From: Actinomadura bangladeshensis
GTDB taxonomy: Bacteria; Actinomycetota; Actinomycetes; Streptosporangiales; Streptosporangiaceae
Length of the DNA stretch: 38,474 bases
Direction: 5' to 3'
Assembly: GCF_004348335.1 (NCBI RefSeq)
Contig: NZ_SMJW01000051.1
Span: forward strand, 1 to 38,474
Below the pieces are notes generated by a model. That model was not told where the DNA came from. It ran no database searches and saw only the letters and a list, made by a program, of their open reading frames with translations. Numbering within the stretch: position 1 is the stretch's first letter; each line of letters opens with the position of its first letter. Positions 17,345 through 27,909 of this stretch are shown here, piece by piece. Made by a program: the position numbers and the translations under genes.

Positions 17345-18096
17345 AATACGTGAGCGAGGATCAGACGACCACCGGGGCCGCCGCCGCGCGGCCGTCCGGC
17401 GTGCCGTCCGGCCCCGGCCACACCGAGCGCGACACGCGCGCGCGGGTGGCCCGGCTGATCCTCGAGCACGGCCCGGTCACGGCGTCCACGCTGGGCGAAC
17501 GCGTCGGCCTCACGCCGGCCGCGATCCGCAGGCACCTGGACGCGCTGCTGGCCGAGGGCATGATCGAGGTCCGCAAGGCGCGGGTGCCGCAGACCCGGCG
17601 CGGCCGGGGACGCCCGGCCAAGTGGTTCGCCATCACCGACGCGGGGCGCAGCGCGTTCGTGCACGCCTACGACGACCTGGCGACCAGCGCGCTGCGGTTC
17701 CTGGCGGACAAGGCCGGCGACCACGCGGTCGCCGAGTTCGCCCGGCGGCAGATCGCCGACCTGGAGCAGCGGTACCGGCCGGTCGTGCAGGACGCGCCGC
17801 CCCAGCAGCGGGTCCGCATGCTCGCCGAGGCCCTGTCGGGCGACGGCTACGCGGCCGCCGCGGCCAAGGCGCCCCAGCCGGGCGGCGGCGAGCAGCTGTG
17901 CCAGCACCACTGCCCGGTCGCGCACGTCGCCGCGGAGTTCCCGCAGCTGTGCGAGGCCGAGACCGAGGCGTTCAGCAGGCTGCTCGGCACCCCCGTCCAG
18001 CGGCTGGCCACCATCGCCCACGGCGACGGGATCTGCACCACCCACGTCAGCCCGGTCGACCTGTGCGCCGACCGGGCCCGAGATGATGCGACGTGA
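17341..18096 (+). CDS. sufR: SufR, iron-sulfur cluster-sensing repressor of the suf operon
   Basis: A 251-residue winged-helix regulator. Residues 32-100 form the DNA-binding domain ([30 protein letters not shown], then a basic wing [14 protein letters not shown]). The C-terminal half carries C187-x3-C191-x12-C204, the spacing of the three cluster-ligand cysteines in actinobacterial SufR, plus C232, C242 and several histidines. It would hold a [4Fe-4S] cluster and repress suf when cluster supply is sufficient. I chose GTG 17341, which lies inside a SufR-type operator and right after a candidate -10; an in-frame GTG at 17281 would add 20 residues unlike the family. sufB starts 28 bp downstream. 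Confidence 0.92.
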   Translation: MKYVSEDQTTTGAAAARPSGVPSGPGHTERDTRARVARLILEHGPVTASTLGERVGLTPAAIRRHLDALLAEGMIEVRKARVPQTRRGRGRPAKWFAITDAGRSAFVHAYDDLATSALRFLADKAGDHAVAEFARRQIADLEQRYRPVVQDAPPQQRVRMLAEALSGDGYAAAAAKAPQPGGGEQLCQHHCPVAHVAAEFPQLCEAETEAFSRLLGTPVQRLATIAHGDGICTTHVSPVDLCADRARDDAT

Positions 18097-18124
18097 CGAA
18101 GATATCACTCTCTGGAGTTGTTCT

Positions 18125-19537
18125 ATGACTACAGCAGCCCACCCCGAACTCGAGGGGCTCGACAGGTACAAGTTCGGCTGGGCCGACTCGGACGAAGCCG
18201 GCGCGGCGGCCCGCCGCGGCCTGAACGAGGACGTCGTCCGCGACATCTCGGCCAAGAAGGACGAGCCCGAGTGGATGCTCGACCTGCGCCTCAAGGGGCT
18301 GCGGCTGTTCAACAAGAAGCCGATGCCCACCTGGGGCTCGGACCTGTCGGACATCGACTTCGACAACATCAAGTACTTCGTGCGCTCCACCGAGCAGCAG
18401 GCGTCGTCGTGGGAGGAGCTCCCCGACGACATCAAGAACACCTACGACAAGCTCGGCATCCCCGAGGCCGAGAAGCAGCGCCTGATCGCCGGCGTCGCCG
18501 CGCAGTACGAGTCGGAGGTCGTCTACCACAAGATCCGCGAGGACCTTGAGGAGAAGGGCGTCATCTTCGTCGACACCGACACCGGCCTGCGCGAGCACCC
18601 GGAGATCTTCCAGGAGTACTTCGGCTCGGTGATCCCGGTCGGCGACAACAAGTTCGCCGCGCTGAACACCACCGTGTGGTCGGGCGGCTCGTTCGTCTAC
18701 GTCCCGCCGGGCGTGCACGTGGAGATCCCGCTCCAGGCCTACTTCCGGATCAACACCGAGAACATGGGCCAGTTCGAGCGGACGCTGATCATCGCCGACG
18801 AGGGCTCCTACGTGCACTACGTCGAGGGCTGTACCGCGCCGATCTACAAGTCGGACTCGCTGCACTCGGCGGTCGTGGAGATCATCGTCAAGAAGGACGC
18901 CCGCGTCCGCTACACGACCATCCAGAACTGGTCGAACAACGTCTACAACCTGGTGACCAAGCGCGCCGTCGCCTACGAGGGCGCCACCATGGAGTGGGTC
19001 GACGGCAACATCGGCTCCAAGGTCACCATGAAGTACCCGGCCGTCTACCTGCTCGGCGAGCACGCCAAGGGCGAGACCCTGTCGATCGCCTTCGCGGGCG
19101 AGGACCAGCACCAGGACGCCGGCGCCAAGATGGTGCACGCAGCGCCGAACACCTCCTCCAGCATCATCTCCAAGTCGGTGGCGCGCGGCGGCGGCCGCAC
19201 GTCCTACCGCGGGCTGGTGCAGATCCAGGAGGGCGCCGAGCACAGCAAGTCCACGGTCAAGTGCGACGCGCTGCTCGTCGACCAGATCAGCCGGTCCGAC
19301 ACCTACCCCTACGTCGACGTCCGCGAGGACGACGTCGAGATGGGCCACGAGGCGACCGTCTCCAAGGTGTCGGAGCAGCAGCTGTTCTACCTGATGAGCC
19401 GCGGCCTCACCGAGGACGAGGCGATGGCGATGATCGTGCGCGGGTTCGTCGAGCCCATCGCGCGGGAGCTGCCGATGGAGTACGCCCTGGAGCTGAACCG
19501 GCTCATCGAGCTGCAGATGGAAGGAGCCGTCGGCTGA
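18125..19537 (+). CDS. sufB: Fe-S cluster scaffold protein SufB
   Basis: A 470-residue SufB, the core of the SufBC2D scaffold on which sulfide and iron are assembled into clusters. The right-handed beta-helix region includes [37 protein letters not shown], and the C-terminal [22 protein letters not shown] that contacts SufC. The ATG at 18125 follows GGAG about seven bases upstream. The stop codon overlaps the sufD start (TGATG). This protein has no intein, unlike the mycobacterial version. Confidence 0.98.
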   Translation: MTTAAHPELEGLDRYKFGWADSDEAGAAARRGLNEDVVRDISAKKDEPEWMLDLRLKGLRLFNKKPMPTWGSDLSDIDFDNIKYFVRSTEQQASSWEELPDDIKNTYDKLGIPEAEKQRLIAGVAAQYESEVVYHKIREDLEEKGVIFVDTDTGLREHPEIFQEYFGSVIPVGDNKFAALNTTVWSGGSFVYVPPGVHVEIPLQAYFRINTENMGQFERTLIIADEGSYVHYVEGCTAPIYKSDSLHSAVVEIIVKKDARVRYTTIQNWSNNVYNLVTKRAVAYEGATMEWVDGNIGSKVTMKYPAVYLLGEHAKGETLSIAFAGEDQHQDAGAKMVHAAPNTSSSIISKSVARGGGRTSYRGLVQIQEGAEHSKSTVKCDALLVDQISRSDTYPYVDVREDDVEMGHEATVSKVSEQQLFYLMSRGLTEDEAMAMIVRGFVEPIARELPMEYALELNRLIELQMEGAVG

Positions 19538-20673
19538 TGGGGCTCGACACCAAGCCTCTCTCGACGCTGCACGAGAAGGCGTCCTACGACGTCGCCGACT
19601 TCGAGGTCCCGACGGGCCGCGAGGAGGAGTGGCGGTTCACCCCGCTGCGCCGCCTCCGCGGCCTGCACAAGGGCACCGCGCAGGACGGCGGCAAGGTCCT
19701 GCTGGAGGTCGAGGCGGCCCCCGAGGTCACCGTCGAGACCGTCGGGCGCGACGACCCGCGCCTCGGCAAGGCGTACGTGCCCGCCGAGCGGGTCAGCGCG
19801 CAGGCGTGGAACTCCTTCACCGACGCGACCGTCGTGACCGTCCCGAAGGAGGCCGTCGCCTCGGCGCCGACCGTCCTGCGGCGGCGCGGCGAGGACGCCT
19901 CGGCCGCCGCCTACGGCCACACCACCGTCGTGGTGGAGCCGTTCGCCGAGGCCACCGTGGTGCTCACCCACCGCGGGTCGGCGACCTACGCCGAGAACAT
20001 CGAGTTCGTCGTCGGCGACGGCGCCCGCCTGTCGGTCATCAGCCTGCAGGACTGGGCGGACGACGCCGTCCACGTCGCCCACCAGCACGCCCGGCTCGGC
20101 CGCGACGCCCGGTTCGTCTCGCACAACATCTCGCTCGGCGGCGACGTCGTGCGGATCTCGCCGTCCATCGCCTACGCGGCGCCGGGCGGCGACGCCGAAC
20201 TGTACGGGGTGTACTTCGTCGACGGCGGCCAGCACCTGGAGCACCGCCTCCTCGTCGACCACACCGTCCCGCACTGCCGCAGCCGCGTCGACTACCGCGG
20301 CGCCCTGCAGGACCAGGACGCGCACGCGGTGTGGATCGGCGACGTGATCATCCGCGCGGAGGCGGAGGGCACCGACACCTACGAGCTGAACCGCAACCTC
20401 GTCCTCACCGACGGGACGCGGGTCGACTCGGTGCCGAACCTGGAGATCCTCACCGGCGAGGTCGCCGGTGCGGGGCACGCCTCCGCGTCGGGGCGCCTGG
20501 ACGACGAGCACCTGTTCTACCTGCAGGCGCGCGGCATCACCTTCGACGAGGCGCGCCGCATGGTCGTCCGGGGCTTCCTCGGCCAGCTGGTCGAGCGCAT
20601 CGAGGTCGCCGAGGTCCGCGACAAGGTGCGCGAGGCCATCGAGGAAGAGCTGGACCAGGGAGCGGCTCGATGA
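19537..20673 (+). CDS. sufD: Fe-S cluster assembly protein SufD
   Basis: A 378-residue paralogue of SufB and its partner in SufBC2D. It begins with the SufD-type N-terminal helices (EEWRFTPLRRL), continues through the beta-helix core and ends with GHASASGRLDDEHLFYLQARGI, the SufC-binding segment. Residues around HLEHRLLVDH and CRSRVDYRG lie in the interface region. The ATG shares one base with the sufB stop, and its own stop overlaps the next gene by ATGA. Confidence 0.97.
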   Translation: MGLDTKPLSTLHEKASYDVADFEVPTGREEEWRFTPLRRLRGLHKGTAQDGGKVLLEVEAAPEVTVETVGRDDPRLGKAYVPAERVSAQAWNSFTDATVVTVPKEAVASAPTVLRRRGEDASAAAYGHTTVVVEPFAEATVVLTHRGSATYAENIEFVVGDGARLSVISLQDWADDAVHVAHQHARLGRDARFVSHNISLGGDVVRISPSIAYAAPGGDAELYGVYFVDGGQHLEHRLLVDHTVPHCRSRVDYRGALQDQDAHAVWIGDVIIRAEAEGTDTYELNRNLVLTDGTRVDSVPNLEILTGEVAGAGHASASGRLDDEHLFYLQARGITFDEARRMVVRGFLGQLVERIEVAEVRDKVREAIEEELDQGAAR

Positions 20674-21032
20674 CCGAAACCGCGAAGCCCGGGGAGTCTG
20701 GGGGGGCGACCCCCCAGCAGGGGTACGTGAAGGTGTGCGCGCTGGACGAGGTCCCCGCCGACGGGGCCCTCGGCGTCGAGGTCGACGACACGCCCGTCGT
20801 CATCGCGCGCAGCGGCGACGAGGTGTACGCCCTGAACGACATCTGCTCGCACGCCGAGGTCTCGCTGTCGGAGGGCGAGATCTACAACGGCACCATCGAG
20901 TGCTGGCTGCACGGGTCGTGCTTCGACCTGCGCAGCGGCAAGCCCACCAACCCGCCGGCCACGCAGCCGGTCGCCACCTACAAGGTCAAGGTCGAGAGCG
21001 GGGACGTCTACGTCTCGCTCGGCGACGACTGA
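20670..21032 (+). CDS. Rieske [2Fe-2S] ferredoxin encoded within the suf operon
   Basis: A 120-residue soluble Rieske protein. The ligands are C59-x-H61 and C78-x2-H81 (CSH and CWLH), spaced C-x-H-x16-C-x2-H, with no membrane anchor. It resembles the ferredoxin subunits of non-heme iron oxygenases, but no oxygenase is nearby. It is translationally coupled to sufD (ATGA overlap) and followed 27 bp later by sufC. An equivalent gene occurs in the Streptomyces suf operon as I recall, and is absent from that of M. tuberculosis. An electron-donor role in cluster assembly is plausible but unproven. Confidence 0.93.
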   Translation: MTETAKPGESGGATPQQGYVKVCALDEVPADGALGVEVDDTPVVIARSGDEVYALNDICSHAEVSLSEGEIYNGTIECWLHGSCFDLRSGKPTNPPATQPVATYKVKVESGDVYVSLGDD

Positions 21033-21059
21033 CCCCACGACGAAGGAACCACACGCACT

Positions 21060-23083
<2,024 letters not shown>

Positions 23084-23125
23084 CGCGCGGGCCGGTTGTA
23101 GCGAAAAAGGCTTGGAAGGGACGAC

Positions 23126-23584
23126 ATGCAGCTGGAGGCGATGTACCAGGAGGTCATCCTGGACCACTACCGCAACCCCCACCACAAGGGGCTGCGGGAG
23201 CCGTTCGAGGGCGAGGCGCACCACGTCAACCCGACCTGCGGTGACGAGGTGACGCTGCGCGTCCACCTGGACGGCGAGGGCCAGGACGCCACGGTCGCCG
23301 ACGTGTCCTACGACGCCATGGGCTGCTCGATCAGCCAGGCCAGCGCCTCGGTGATGTCCGACCTGATCATCGGAAAGTCCGTGAAGGAGGCGATGGCCGT
23401 CGGCGAGGAGTTCCTGGCCCTGATGCAGTCCCGCGGCCGGGACACCGAGCCCGACGAGGACGTCCTGGAGGACGCCATCGCCTTCGCCGGGGTCTCCAAG
23501 TACCCGGCCAGGATCAAATGCGCCCTGCTCGCCTGGATGGCGTGGAAGGACGCGACCGCACGCGCACTCGGAGAGGCATCATGA
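23126..23584 (+). CDS. sufU: SufU sulfur-transfer protein
   Basis: A 152-residue SufU. Zinc-ligand residues are C38 and D40 (PTCGDE), C67 (GCSISQASASVMSD) and C132 (IKCALLAW). The insertion between C67 and C132 that separates SufU from IscU is present. In Gram-positive bacteria SufU accepts the persulfide from SufS by swapping a zinc ligand. The start follows AAGGGACGAC. Its stop overlaps the start of sufT (ATGA). Confidence 0.97.
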   Translation: MQLEAMYQEVILDHYRNPHHKGLREPFEGEAHHVNPTCGDEVTLRVHLDGEGQDATVADVSYDAMGCSISQASASVMSDLIIGKSVKEAMAVGEEFLALMQSRGRDTEPDEDVLEDAIAFAGVSKYPARIKCALLAWMAWKDATARALGEAS

Positions 23585-23913
23585 CCGACACGCCCGCGAC
23601 CGGCACGGCCCCTCAGGAGGAAGAGGTCCTGGAGGCGCTCAAGGACGTCGTCGACCCCGAGCTCGGCATCAACGTCGTCGACCTCGGCCTGATCTACGGC
23701 ATCAACCTCGACGACGAGGTGGCCACCATCGACATGACGCTGACCAGCGCCGCCTGCCCGCTCACCGACGTGATCGAGGACCAGGCCCACAGCGCCCTGG
23801 AGGGCCTGGTCAAGGACGTCAAGATCAACTGGGTCTGGCTCCCGCCGTGGGGCCCGGACAAGATCACCGACGACGGCCGCGACCAGCTCCGCGCCCTCGG
23901 CTTCAACGTCTGA
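23581..23913 (+). CDS. sufT: SufT, MIP18/DUF59 Fe-S maturation factor
   Basis: A 110-residue MIP18-family protein, last gene of the suf operon. EEVLEALKDVVDPELGINVVDLGLIY is the family opening, and TSAACPLTD carries the conserved cysteine. SufT-type proteins help load clusters onto target enzymes. The ATG at 23581 overlaps the sufU stop; a longer frame from 23518 would run through the sufU 3' end and is rejected. A perfect 14 bp hairpin lies 16 bases after its stop. Confidence 0.95.
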   Translation: MTDTPATGTAPQEEEVLEALKDVVDPELGINVVDLGLIYGINLDDEVATIDMTLTSAACPLTDVIEDQAHSALEGLVKDVKINWVWLPPWGPDKITDDGRDQLRALGFNV

Positions 23914-23928
23914 CACCCCGCACTGCGC

Positions 23929-23961
23929 GAAGGCCGCGCCCCCGCCCGGGGCGCGGCCTTC
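23929..23961 (+). terminator. strong hairpin after sufT
   Basis: GAAGGCCGCGCCCC (23929-23942) pairs perfectly with GGGGCGCGGCCTTC (23948-23961) around a five-base loop, with four further bases able to pair outside it. It follows the sufT stop by 15 bases and is the evident end of the suf operon. Only a few T residues follow, as is usual in high-GC actinobacteria. Confidence 0.8.
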
Positions 23962-23997
23962 GGCGCTCTTCGGGCGGCTGTTGACAGTGGCGGTGTG

Positions 23998-24226
23998 ATG
24001 GACGCGTTCCCCGGCAGCGAGCCGGGGCTGGTGGCGCGGCGGGCGGCCGCGGACGGCGGAGTCGATGGCGGCGACCATCGGGACGCACTCGCACCTGCTG
24101 GTCCTCGGCGAGGCCGAGCGCGAGCAGGTCATGGCGCGGGTCCTGCACTACCTGCGGAGCGCGCCGGAGACGGGCGAGGGCGAGTTCGAGTTGCCGATCG
24201 TCACGCTCGCGGTGCGCGGTCGGCGC
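23998..24226 (+). pseudogene. remnant of a class I SAM-dependent methyltransferase (C-terminus)
   Basis: In one frame the bases from 24003 read FPGSEPGLVARRAAADG, then the match moves to the next frame as ESMAATIGTHSHLLVLGEAE, ending FELPIVTLAVR. Together these look like the last 75 or so residues of a common actinobacterial methyltransferase whose C-terminus has a GTHSHLLVL motif. The N-terminal SAM-binding domain is absent, there is a frame change near 24050-24060, and the normal C-terminal stop is lost (the frame runs on to 24262). I conclude it is a decayed gene left between sufT and the next gene. The identification is from memory of the family, so it is moderate. Confidence 0.6.
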
Positions 24227-24761
24227 GGTCCTTCGGCTTGGCGGGCCACAGCGTGTGGCTGATCGGCCAGATGGCCCAGATCGCGAGGACGGTGCCCAGG
24301 CGGGCCGCCCAGGCCGTGAGGGCCCGCGTGCGGTCGGGGTCGCCCACGAGGACGATCGTGGTCAGGAGGAGGGCGCAGGCGATGGCGGTCGCGAGGGCCG
24401 CCTTGCCGAACTCGCGCCACTCGTAGCGGGTGCGTGCGCCGCCGTACGCGGGCTTGCCGCGCGGCGGCGGGCCGCCGGCGAAGCGGTGGGCGAAGCGCTC
24501 GTCCGCCCAGCGGACCATGCTGTGCCCGAACGCGACCGAGTAGCCGAGGTAGGCGGCGGCGAGGCCGTGGCCGGTGCCGGCGGTCGCCCCGTTGCGCAGG
24601 TCGACCGCGGTGGCGGCCAGCAGGACCAGGTCCAGCAGCGGGACGCAGAGCAGCAGCACCGCGCCGGTGCGGCGCAGCCGCAGCGGGTAGCGGGCGAGGA
24701 GCCCGGCCGCGAGGACGATCCAGAATCCGATCTCGCATGCGGCGATGACGGCGATGAGCAC
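24201..24761 (-). CDS. uncharacterised membrane protein, about five helices
   Basis: A 186-residue protein with hydrophobic segments near residues 3-22, 32-55, 62-80, 122-142 and 150-170. A loop between helices 3 and 4 contains MVRWADERFAHRFAGGPPP and a basic RTRYEWREFGK. I believe similar proteins are widespread in actinobacteria, but no function is known to me. The GTG start at 24761 is the first usable start before helix 1; no good ribosome-binding site is visible. Its last codons overlap the 3' end of the methyltransferase remnant on the other strand. It is divergent from the histidine kinase gene. Confidence 0.75.
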   Translation of the reverse strand: MLIAVIAACEIGFWIVLAAGLLARYPLRLRRTGAVLLLCVPLLDLVLLAATAVDLRNGATAGTGHGLAAAYLGYSVAFGHSMVRWADERFAHRFAGGPPPRGKPAYGGARTRYEWREFGKAALATAIACALLLTTIVLVGDPDRTRALTAWAARLGTVLAIWAIWPISHTLWPAKPKDRADRAPRA

Positions 24762-24893
24762 GGGTTCCAGCGTGGTCCCGGGACGGCGCCGGATCGTCGT
24801 CCGCGGTGAGGTTCTCCGGGTCGTCCGAAGGATGTACGCCCGCTCCTCACCCGGGCGGACGAGGCACCGCGGCCGGGATGCTGAGATGTACCC

Positions 24894-26084
24894 GTGCACC
24901 TGATCCGACGGCTGACCACGCGCCAGGACGCGCTGATCGCGGCGGCCGCGCTCGCCGGCGGGCTGCTGATGCTCGCGGCCCACGGCTACTCGACGTGGGC
25001 GCCGGGCTGGGACCCCTCGCGCTGGGCGCGCCTGATCCCGCTGCTCGGGCTGTGCGCGGCCATGCTGCTGCGGCGGACGGCGCCGCTGACGGGGCTGGCC
25101 CTCGCGACCCCGTTCAACTTCGCCGACGTGGCGTTCGGGCCGAGCATCGCCACCGCGATGATCTACGGGGACGCGCTGTACGCCGCGAGCCTGTACGGGC
25201 GGCGGCGGACGGCGGAATGGCTGCTCGGGTCGACCGTGTCCGCGTCGCTGGCGGTCTTGGCCGGCGTCGGGATCGCGCTGCGCGGCGTCGCGGTCGGCGT
25301 GGTGGCGGGTGCGGTCGCCGGGCTGGTGTGGGTGGCGCCGGTGCTGACCGCGATGGCGGTCCGCGAGCACCGTTTCCGGGCGGAGGCCGAGCGGCGGCGG
25401 GCCGAGGCCGAGCGCGAGCGGGCCGAGCAGGTGGCGCGGCTGGCCGAGCTGGACCGGCGCGCCGCGGTGACCGCCGAGCGGGCCCGGATGGCCCGCGAGC
25501 TGCACGACGTGATCGCCAACCATCTGAGCGCGGTGGCGCTGCACTCCTCGGCGGTGCTGCGGGTGGCCGACCTGGACCGCGCGGAGATCGAGCGGTCGCT
25601 GCGGGTCATCCGGGAGAACAGCGTGCAGGGGCTCGCCGAGATGCGCCGGATGATCGGGCTGCTGCGGGACGGCGGCGACGCCGACCCGGCCGCCCGGCCG
25701 CGGCTCACCGAGCTGGACCGGCTCGTCCGGCACACCGCGCGGTCCGATCTGTCGGCGCGCCTGGAGGTCGCGGGGGAGCCGGCGGAGCTGCCCGCGGCGG
25801 TCGAGCTGGCCGCGTACCGGATCGTCCAGGAGTCCCTGACGAACGCGCTCAAGCACGCCGGGCCGGGCCGCGCCGAGGTCCGGGTCGAGTACGGCCGGCG
25901 GCTCGTGATCGACGTGTCCAGCCCGCTCGGCCGCAACGGCTCCCGGCTGCCGGGCAGCGGCAGCGGCCTGGTCGGGATGCGCGAGCGCGCGGTGATGCTG
26001 GCCGGGGAGTTCGACGCGGGACCGGACGGCGGCCGGTGGCGGGTGCACGCCGAGCTGCCCGTGGAGCTGGAGAGGACGCCATGA
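24894..26084 (+). CDS. sensor histidine kinase (NarL-partner type)
   Basis: A 396-residue membrane kinase. The N-terminal 155 residues contain about five helices with little extracytoplasmic sequence, so it likely senses something in or near the membrane. A charged coiled coil follows (about 156-195). The HisKA_3 site is RELHDVIANHLSAV with H204 as phosphoacceptor. The ATPase domain has LTNALKHA (N box) and GSGSGLVGMRERA (G box). The GTG start at 24894 is chosen because the first helix begins soon after. Its stop overlaps the start of the response regulator (ATGA). The signal and target genes are unknown; flanking genes encode uncharacterised membrane proteins. Confidence 0.93.
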   Translation: MHLIRRLTTRQDALIAAAALAGGLLMLAAHGYSTWAPGWDPSRWARLIPLLGLCAAMLLRRTAPLTGLALATPFNFADVAFGPSIATAMIYGDALYAASLYGRRRTAEWLLGSTVSASLAVLAGVGIALRGVAVGVVAGAVAGLVWVAPVLTAMAVREHRFRAEAERRRAEAERERAEQVARLAELDRRAAVTAERARMARELHDVIANHLSAVALHSSAVLRVADLDRAEIERSLRVIRENSVQGLAEMRRMIGLLRDGGDADPAARPRLTELDRLVRHTARSDLSARLEVAGEPAELPAAVELAAYRIVQESLTNALKHAGPGRAEVRVEYGRRLVIDVSSPLGRNGSRLPGSGSGLVGMRERAVMLAGEFDAGPDGGRWRVHAELPVELERTP

Positions 26085-26758
26085 TCGAGGTGCTGGTCGC
26101 CGACGACCAGGCGGCGGTGCGGGCCGGCCTGGTGCTGATCCTGCGCGGCGCGCCCGACGTGCGGGTCGTCGGCGAGGCCGAGGACGGGCTGCGCGCGGTG
26201 GAGCTGGCCCGGGAGCTGCGCCCCGACGTGGTGCTCATGGACGTCCGCATGCCCCGCCTGGACGGCGTCAGCGCGACCCGGGAGATCGCCGGGTTCACCG
26301 ACGTCCTGGTGCTGACCACGTTCGACATGGACGAGTACGTGTTCGGCGCGCTCCGCGCGGGCGCCGCCGGCTTCCTGCTCAAGGACGTGGACGCCGACCG
26401 GCTCGTGGAGGCCGTCCGGACGGTCGCCGCCGGCGACGGCGTCATCGCCCCGCAGGTGACCCGGCGGCTGATCGGCGCGTTCGCGGCCCGGCCCGCGGCC
26501 GTGCCGGACGTCCCCGGTCTGGACGAGCTGACGCCGAGGGAGCGCGAGGTGTTCGCCTGCCTGGGCGAGGGCCTGTCGAACGGGCAGATCGCGGTGCGCC
26601 TCGACATGGCGGAGACGACGACGAAGACGCACGTCAGCCGCATCCTCGGCAAGCTGGGGCTGGCCAGCCGCGTGCAGGCGGCCATCCTCGCCCGGGAAAC
26701 GGTCGCCACCGGACTTTCCCGGCGTGATCCCGCCGGGGGGCCGCCGGAGGCGCGCTGA
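26081..26758 (+). CDS. NarL/FixJ-family response regulator
   Basis: A 225-residue two-domain regulator. The receiver domain (1-120) has the acidic pair D8-D9, phosphoacceptor D54 (VVLMDVRMP), the switch Thr in VLTTFD and the Lys in LLKD. The LuxR-type HTH (about 150-212) reads LTPREREVFACLGEGLSNGQIA with recognition helix TTTKTHVSRILGKL. It is translationally coupled to the kinase. No target can be assigned from the window. Confidence 0.95.
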   Translation: MIEVLVADDQAAVRAGLVLILRGAPDVRVVGEAEDGLRAVELARELRPDVVLMDVRMPRLDGVSATREIAGFTDVLVLTTFDMDEYVFGALRAGAAGFLLKDVDADRLVEAVRTVAAGDGVIAPQVTRRLIGAFAARPAAVPDVPGLDELTPREREVFACLGEGLSNGQIAVRLDMAETTTKTHVSRILGKLGLASRVQAAILARETVATGLSRRDPAGGPPEAR

Positions 26759-26806
26759 CCGCGCTGCGGCGCTCTCACGTCCTGCGCGGGCCGCCCGGCG
26801 CGGCGG

Positions 26807-27202
26807 TCACAGGCTGCGGGTGCCGGCCAGGGCGGCGAGCAGGTAGGTGACCCCGGCGACCGCCGCGAGCCAGGCGTAGGCCGTGATGTCGGAGCCGCGC
26901 AGCGCCTGGACGACGAGGCCGCCGACCACCGCGACCGTCAGCACGTCGCCCGTCGTCGCGGCGGCGCGCAGGTGCGCGCGGGCCCGGGTCCCGGACCCGA
27001 ACCCGTCGCTGATCGGCAGGGCCGGCTCGTTGCGCCGGTAGCCCAGGTACAGGGCGTACCCGGCGAGCGCGCCCAGCGCGACGAGGGCCGTCCCGGACCG
27101 CCCGTCGGCGGCCAGCACGGCCCCGACGACCACACCGGCGGCCAGGACGAGCCCTGGCACGGCCCACCGGCTGAGACTGCGGCGTTCGGGAGCGATCCAC
27201 AT
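26807..27202 (-). CDS. small uncharacterised membrane protein
   Basis: A 131-residue protein with four hydrophobic segments (about 12-30, 36-50, 82-98, 105-125) and a cytosolic-looking loop rich in Arg and Ala between the second and third. I do not recognise the family. The ATG at 27202 has GGAAGG nine bases upstream; an ATG at 27211 directly abuts that site and is less likely. It is divergent from the AIM24 cluster and convergent with the response regulator gene. Confidence 0.65.
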   Translation of the reverse strand: MWIAPERRSLSRWAVPGLVLAAGVVVGAVLAADGRSGTALVALGALAGYALYLGYRRNEPALPISDGFGSGTRARAHLRAAATTGDVLTVAVVGGLVVQALRGSDITAYAWLAAVAGVTYLLAALAGTRSL

Positions 27203-27256
27203 GGTGCTCATCCTTCCCGATGTGCGCGCGAGCGGGACCGGCAACGCGCCGGGCTG

Positions 27257-27262
27257 TATCTT
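27257..27262 (+). promoter_or_regulatory. -10 element of a leaderless promoter for the AIM24 cluster
   Basis: TATCTT is followed by eight bases and the GTG at 27271. No ribosome-binding site precedes the GTG. This is the likely promoter of the three-gene AIM24 unit. Confidence 0.45.
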
Positions 27263-27270
27263 CTCGCTTC

Positions 27271-27909
27271 GTGGCGCAATTTCGAATGAACGGCTCGAAG
27301 ATGCTCGCCGTCGACCTCGCCGGCGAGACCATCAGGGCGCTGAACGGCTCCATGGTCGCCTACGAGGGCCAGATGGCGTTCAAGCGGCAGGGCATGACGG
27401 GCGGCGAGGGGCTCCGCGGCGCCCTCAAGCGGCGGATCGCCGGTGAGGGCATGACCCTCATGGAGATCACCGGGCAGGGCACGGTGTACCTGGCGAGCGA
27501 GGCGACGGAGGTCACGCTCGTCCAGCTCACCGGGGACACCCTCTTCGTCGAGTCGGAGAGCCTGCTCGCCCTCGACGGGAATTTGCAGACCGGCGTCCAG
27601 TTCGTCGGGCTGCGGGGCATGGGCACCGGCCAGGGCCTCGCCACCACGAAGGTGGACGGGCACGGCACGGTCGCGGTCCTGTCCGAGGGCCCGGCCATCG
27701 CGCTGGAGGTGACGCCGCAGACACCGCTGTGCGTCGACCCCCACGCGTACGTGTGCCATCACGGGCAGCTCCAGCAGGACGTGGTCACCGACGTCAACTG
27801 GCGGACGGTGATCGGCCAGGGATCGGGGGAGAGCGTGCAGTTCCGGTACCAGGGGCACGGGCTGGTGTACGTCCAGCCGGCCGAGCGCGGCGGAATCTTG
27901 GAGATCTGA
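27271..27909 (+). CDS. AIM24 family protein, first of three
   Basis: A 212-residue all-beta protein of the AIM24 family (Pfam AIM24, formerly the TIGR00266 group). It is rich in Gly-turn repeats such as GQGTVYLAS, GHGTVAVLS and GQGSGESVQF, and has VDPHAYVCHHG, matching the conserved VDP-x-A-Y/L-V segment of the family. No signal peptide or membrane helix is seen, so it is probably cytosolic. The yeast namesake is a mitochondrial protein linked to respiratory-complex and membrane organisation; bacterial functions are largely unknown. The stop codon shares one base with the next ATG (TGATG). GTG 27271 is chosen on promoter spacing; ATG 27286 is possible. Confidence 0.9.
   Translation: MAQFRMNGSKMLAVDLAGETIRALNGSMVAYEGQMAFKRQGMTGGEGLRGALKRRIAGEGMTLMEITGQGTVYLASEATEVTLVQLTGDTLFVESESLLALDGNLQTGVQFVGLRGMGTGQGLATTKVDGHGTVAVLSEGPAIALEVTPQTPLCVDPHAYVCHHGQLQQDVVTDVNWRTVIGQGSGESVQFRYQGHGLVYVQPAERGGILEI

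Noticed and set aside
23995..24426. An intact gene after sufT
   Set aside because: The frame drifts out of the methyltransferase match after about 17 residues and continues as shadow of the minus-strand membrane protein.
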